Shown here in pieces: positions 60,613-64,000 of a DNA stretch of 64,000 nucleotides. The DNA lies in NCBI RefSeq assembly GCF_018618475.1, contig NZ_JACSMD010000001.1:1302001-1366000 (forward strand). The letters are read 5' to 3'. Position numbers and translations under genes: made by a program. The stretch comes from Exiguobacterium sp. s122. GTDB taxonomy: Bacteria; Bacillota; Bacilli; Exiguobacteriales; Exiguobacteriaceae. Each line of letters starts with the position of its first letter. Position 1 is the stretch's first letter. The notes below the pieces were generated by a model. It was given only the letters and a program-made list of their open reading frames with translations, was not told where the DNA came from and ran no database searches.

Positions 60613-61439
60613 ATCCTTCCTCATGGGACGAACTTCCAATTGGTCTGTTTACGTTTGACCAATCCGGTCACATCATCAGCTATAACGAATCGTTTATCTC
60701 GTTGCTCGGATTATCGGTGACCGAGTATCCTTCATTCGAGCGTTGTACGTCCGCCCACTTGAACTTGAACGATGCCACCTTACGTGTCTTAAAGGGGGAG
60801 ACAGTCCGTCTTGCCGGTTGGCATTACGGTCCGGATTTTCAAGCTCGCTTTTTACGGACAACGATGTCTCCGAGTTTTCAACATGAACGTGTGGCAGGTG
60901 GTGTCGGTGTGCTTGAAGATGCGACCGAACAACGCCGTCATGAAGAGCGAATCGAACAGCTCTCCTCTCTCGACCCGTTGACCGAGCTGTACAATCGGAA
61001 GAAAGTAAGTGACATGTTGATGACCGTGGCGGAACGACCGGACGACTCACCGGATGCGGCCGTCATCATGCTCGACATCGATTATTTTAAACTCGTCAAT
61101 GATACGTTCGGTCATCCGACAGGCGATCTCGTCTTACGCTCGATTGCTCAACTACTTCGCCGAAACATTCGCAAGACCGATGTGATTGGCCGCTGGGGCG
61201 GTGAAGAGTTTCTAATTGTCGCCCCGCATTCAACGCTCTCCGACGGGGTACGGCTCGCCAATAAGTTACGACAACTGGTGAATGCCGAACCGTTCGGCCC
61301 TGTCCCTCACGTGACGTGCTCGTTCGGTGTTAGCTCATTCGGCGGCGGCAAATCGGTCGAGCAAGTGTTGCAAGACGCCGATGACGCGCTATATGCGGCA
61401 AAACATTACGGACGCAATCGCGTTTCAAGCAAACAATAA
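60567..61439 (+). CDS. PAS-GGDEF diguanylate cyclase
   Basis: About 290 residues. An N-terminal PAS-like domain (about 15-130, GLFTFDQSGHIISYNESFISLLG) precedes the GGDEF domain (about 140-285). The active site reads GGEEFLIVAP, and an inhibitory I-site RKTD lies five residues upstream, so synthesis of cyclic-di-GMP and feedback control are both likely. The start is uncertain: ATG 60567 lacks a ribosome site, GTG 60558 is an alternative, and a 22-codon ORF with a strong site overlaps it. Confidence 0.82.
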   Translation: MANFKEKDEADKLLLNPSSWDELPIGLFTFDQSGHIISYNESFISLLGLSVTEYPSFERCTSAHLNLNDATLRVLKGETVRLAGWHYGPDFQARFLRTTMSPSFQHERVAGGVGVLEDATEQRRHEERIEQLSSLDPLTELYNRKKVSDMLMTVAERPDDSPDAAVIMLDIDYFKLVNDTFGHPTGDLVLRSIAQLLRRNIRKTDVIGRWGGEEFLIVAPHSTLSDGVRLANKLRQLVNAEPFGPVPHVTCSFGVSSFGGGKSVEQVLQDADDALYAAKHYGRNRVSSKQ

Positions 61440-61485
61440 AAAGCGTCGCGGCCCTCTAAAATGAGAGACCGTGACGCTTTTTTAT
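61438..61485. terminator. bidirectional terminator
   Basis: AAAAAGCGTCGCGG ... CCGTGACGCTTTTTT with an inner CTCT/AGAG stem, between convergent genes. Confidence 0.88.
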
Positions 61486-63464
61486 TAAATCGTGAAACGA
61501 GAGACGAGTTCTTGAAGTTCTTCCGCCATATCGGCGAGTGCTTTCGCCGATTGTGACACTTCTTCCATCGAGCCGAGCTGATCCTCGGTCGTCGCGGCCA
61601 CTTGTTTCGAGGCACTCGAGTTCTCGTCAGCGATATGTGCGATTTGAGTCGCTGCTGCCGATACTTCCTCGACGTTCGCGGCGATTTCCTCGACTGTCGC
61701 CGTCACGTCCTCAATCCGTGGTGTCATCTCTTGCGTCCGGGCCATAATCTTATGGAACCGGGCCGCCGTATTCTCTGTCGTTTCAAGCCCTGCTTTCGTA
61801 TGACTCGACACTTCCTTCATCAAGACGACCGACTGCTCGGTCTCTTGCTTGATTCGATCAATCAAGTGGGCAATCTGTTTCGTCGACTGTTGCGATTGTT
61901 CGGCTAGCTTTCGGACCTCGCTCGCGACGACAGCGAACCCTTTCCCGTTCTCGCCAGCCCGCGCCGCTTCAATTGCGGCGTTCAAAGCGAGAAGATTTGT
62001 CTGAGCGGCAATCCCGTTGATGACGTCAACGATGTCCCCGATCTCGTTTGAGCGGTGTGACAGCGATTCAATGACGCGAGAGAACGAGTTGACTGACGTA
62101 TCAATGGCACGCATCTGAGCCACATTCTCGGTGACGGCAGATGTCCCGTCTTCTGCCTCAATCGCTGTCTCACGCGAGAGTTCGGAAACATCCGTCGAAC
62201 TTTCTGCGATGCGCATGATGCCCGAAGTGATGGCTTGGAGCGAGACCGCATTGTCGTCAAGTTGACGCTTCGAATCGTCCGCCCCGGCTGCCATCTGTTG
62301 CACTGCCCCGGCAATCTGTTCGGAGGATGCCGTATTTTGAGCCGAGTTCGCCATGAGTTCTTGAGACGAGGCCGCCACTTGGCCGATGGATTCATCGAGC
62401 CGAGAAATGATCGTCCGAAGTGATTGTGTCATCGCATTGAAGCTTTCCGCGACCCGCCCGACTTCATCGTTTGAATCCACTGGAATGAGTTCCGTTAGAT
62501 CGCCTTGTTGAATCCGCTCTGCTCCTTTTGATAAACGATTGAGCGGACGAATAATCGAACGAATGACAAAGTAAAGAAGAACAGATGCGACGAGGATCAT
62601 CCCGGCGATGACCGCTAGCGTCGTCCACAGAATACCGACTGATTCTTGTTGGATTTCGGCTTCGAAAAGCGTGCCCGCGACTTTCCAGCCGGTCAAGTCG
62701 TTCGTGATGAAATCCATTTGTTTCGCGTCCCCTTCAAACGAATAAGCGAACGTGTCTTCAGCTGAACCATAGAGTGGTTCGACCCAGTCCCCTGATGCCT
62801 CTTCGCCTGTCGCAAGCGTCGGATGGGTGACGAATCGCTGCGTCCGGTCGAGGATGGTGATATAGCCGTTTTTCCCGATTTTAATACTTGCAGCGACGGC
62901 TGCGATGTCGTTGACATCGACATCGACCGCAACCACTCCTCGACCGTCTGTCGTTTCACGCGACAACGTGACCATCATCTTCTCAGAAGCCGCGTCGACG
63001 TACGGATCGGTGATGACGACTTGTCCCGCTGCCGCCTCAGCCGATTCATACCACGGCCGTACTCGCGGATCGTAGTCGTCTGGTAGCGATTGTTCAGGAT
63101 AGATCGTCATCTCGCCTTCTGTCGAGGCATAGTAGATGTTCGTGACTTTAGGGTGAGTCGCCAAATACTCTAGAAATTTTTCTTCTAATGCGAGATTGTC
63201 ACTACCCGACTCATAAAGCGTCGCATCGATTCGTTGGGCGAAAAAATCAATATCGCCTTTAATCGGACCGACCAAATTATTAATCTCAACATCCATCCGC
63301 TCCACTCCCGAGTGGGCAGACTGTAAGATTTGACCTTTAATTTTTTGTTTCGCCTGACCATAGGCGACTAGTCCAATCAATAATGACGGAATGAGTAAGA
63401 CAAGTGCAGACATGATAATTAATTTCTGTTTGATGCTGATTGTGCGGGTTGACTTTCGATTCAT
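61485..63464 (-). CDS. methyl-accepting chemotaxis protein (dCache)
   Basis: A 659-residue receptor. Transmembrane helix 1 (about 14-34), an extracellular dCache-type sensor (about 40-275), transmembrane helix 2 (about 283-303), a HAMP linker, then the long cytoplasmic coiled coil. Its hairpin tip reads [20 protein letters not shown] near residue 500. No CheW-type deviation seen. It detects an unknown small molecule. ATG 63464 follows GGAGTTGTTCT. Confidence 0.9.
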   Translation of the reverse strand: MNRKSTRTISIKQKLIIMSALVLLIPSLLIGLVAYGQAKQKIKGQILQSAHSGVERMDVEINNLVGPIKGDIDFFAQRIDATLYESGSDNLALEEKFLEYLATHPKVTNIYYASTEGEMTIYPEQSLPDDYDPRVRPWYESAEAAAGQVVITDPYVDAASEKMMVTLSRETTDGRGVVAVDVDVNDIAAVAASIKIGKNGYITILDRTQRFVTHPTLATGEEASGDWVEPLYGSAEDTFAYSFEGDAKQMDFITNDLTGWKVAGTLFEAEIQQESVGILWTTLAVIAGMILVASVLLYFVIRSIIRPLNRLSKGAERIQQGDLTELIPVDSNDEVGRVAESFNAMTQSLRTIISRLDESIGQVAASSQELMANSAQNTASSEQIAGAVQQMAAGADDSKRQLDDNAVSLQAITSGIMRIAESSTDVSELSRETAIEAEDGTSAVTENVAQMRAIDTSVNSFSRVIESLSHRSNEIGDIVDVINGIAAQTNLLALNAAIEAARAGENGKGFAVVASEVRKLAEQSQQSTKQIAHLIDRIKQETEQSVVLMKEVSSHTKAGLETTENTAARFHKIMARTQEMTPRIEDVTATVEEIAANVEEVSAAATQIAHIADENSSASKQVAATTEDQLGSMEEVSQSAKALADMAEELQELVSRFTI

Positions 63465-63755
63465 AGAACAACTCCAATCTCGAGCGATTTGCTCGTCACG
63501 TTACTGACAATATCGGTCGAAATCAGCATTTCTTTATAACCCTTAGAAAAATTCTTTATGCTATTTAGAATGTTCATAATTGAAAACCTTTTCATTCCAA
63601 TTACGAATAACTTTCATGTCTTAAAGTGGGGGTTTTAGTCAATTTTGTGTGGTCACCATGTAAAACACATGCGTCAAAACGAATCAAACCGATAAAACAT
63701 CTGCGCGAAGAAGCAGATGTTTTATCGGTTCTGAGTGAATGAACTGGAAAAGCGT
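63465..63755. other. intergenic region upstream of the chemotaxis receptor
   Basis: About 290 bp without a gene. It contains AT-rich promoter-like stretches near 63540-63620 for the receptor gene and the hairpin at 63688-63729; nothing else is seen. Confidence 0.6.
63688..63729 (-). terminator. long hairpin after the SRPBCC gene
   Basis: A 17-bp perfect stem (ACCGATAAAACATCTGC / GCAGATGTTTTATCGGT) with an 8-nt loop lies 27 bp beyond the stop at 63756. The following T-run is weak, so it may act as terminator or as a stability element. Confidence 0.6.
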
Positions 63756-64000
63756 TTATTCGCTAGTTTTTCCTTTCAGAAAATCTGAAAGTTGATTTAA
63801 CGTCGCTCCTAGTCCGCTCAAGTGATCTTCTTTCAAAATGCCACTTGGAACGTTCTCACATACAATGGTCACGTTTGTACCGTCGTCCATCTCCTCGAGA
63901 TACCACGTTTGAACCATTTCACCTGAAAAGCTGGGATCCTCGGTCTCGAATATACCGGCCATGACAATCTTCTGATTCGTTTCGAGCTTGACGAATCGCC
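63756..64000 (-). CDS. SRPBCC (AHSA1-like) protein, partial
   Basis: The C-terminal part of a START-like protein; I read the frame upstream to the window edge (RFVKLETNQKIVMAGIFETE). Conserved features are TWYLEEMDDGTNVTIVCENVP and the ending GATLNQLSDFLKG. The N-terminal half lies beyond base 64000. Members bind hydrophobic ligands; the role here is unknown. Confidence 0.8.
   Translation of the reverse strand, partial: RFVKLETNQKIVMAGIFETEDPSFSGEMVQTWYLEEMDDGTNVTIVCENVPSGILKEDHLSGLGATLNQLSDFLKGKTSE

Overview
The window reads as chromosomal DNA of a low-to-mid GC Bacillota. Genes are densely packed on both strands, strong AGGAGG-type ribosome binding sites precede most starts, TTG and GTG starts are common, and intrinsic terminators are GC-rich hairpins with T tracts. 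The gene set (two-headed dynamin DynA, YdbS/YdbT, VanZ, an AzgA-type purine permease, immune inhibitor A, a LacI-controlled sucrose PTS operon, YoaT-like DUF817) and the roughly 50% GC composition fit the genus Exiguobacterium best. That assignment is inference from content, not from a marker gene.

Layout. 1-2.4 kb: a DUF2332 protein cut by the left edge, an AzgA-type permease, and a previously unlabelled toxin/antisense-RNA pair with a LexA-like dyad upstream. 2.56-5.05 kb: a VanZ/response regulator/histidine kinase operon whose promoter carries four direct repeats spaced exactly 11 bp. 5.1-9.0 kb: ydbT-ydbS, a WGR-domain protein and an FUSC/DUF939 exporter. 9.2-13.3 kb: an NAD(P)-binding oxidoreductase, DynA and a 32-residue membrane peptide. 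13.3-15.5 kb: an oxidoreductase, a lipoprotein and an acetyltransferase. 15.5-21.2 kb: a minus-strand run of small, poorly characterised genes (DUF2199, SMI1/KNR4 types, DUF2750, DUF5412, a DUF4129-like protein), one of them split by a nonsense codon. 21.3-22.9 kb: an operon of an XRE regulator, two membrane proteins and a nucleoside deoxyribosyltransferase-like protein. 23-27.9 kb: an MFS transporter, a hydrolase, a degenerate GGDEF protein, an acetyltransferase, a rifampin ADP-ribosyltransferase (arr) and two small membrane-anchored proteins. 28.1-29.6 kb: a 5'-truncated IS200/IS605 element with an intact-looking tnpB.

29.7-37.6 kb: an orphan pair of Opp/Dpp-type permeases, a broken small gene, DUF817 and YfhP-like membrane proteins, a WYL regulator, an alpha/beta hydrolase and three paralogous YhfM-like proteins. 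37.7-42.6 kb: the scrR-scrK-scrA-scrB sucrose cluster with two palindromic operators. 42.7-51.6 kb: an acetyltransferase, a CDF transporter, a coiled-coil protein, a methyltransferase, secreted immune inhibitor A, a tRNA-Thr(GGU), a YhhQ-type transporter, a PilZ protein and several small proteins. 51.7-64 kb: a P2-type cation ATPase, a PTS EIIC-like protein, an oxidoreductase, an acetyltransferase, an OsmC protein, cardiolipin synthase, a zinc-ribbon protein, a PAS-GGDEF diguanylate cyclase, a methyl-accepting chemotaxis protein and an SRPBCC protein cut by the right edge.

The best candidate for something undescribed is the type I toxin-antitoxin-like locus at about 2.05-2.44 kb. It has a 40-residue membrane peptide, a convergent antisense RNA with its own promoter and terminator, complementarity between the 5' leader and the 3' end that would mask the Shine-Dalgarno, and a LexA-like box upstream. 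No CRISPR array, prophage or recognisable multi-gene defence island was seen.
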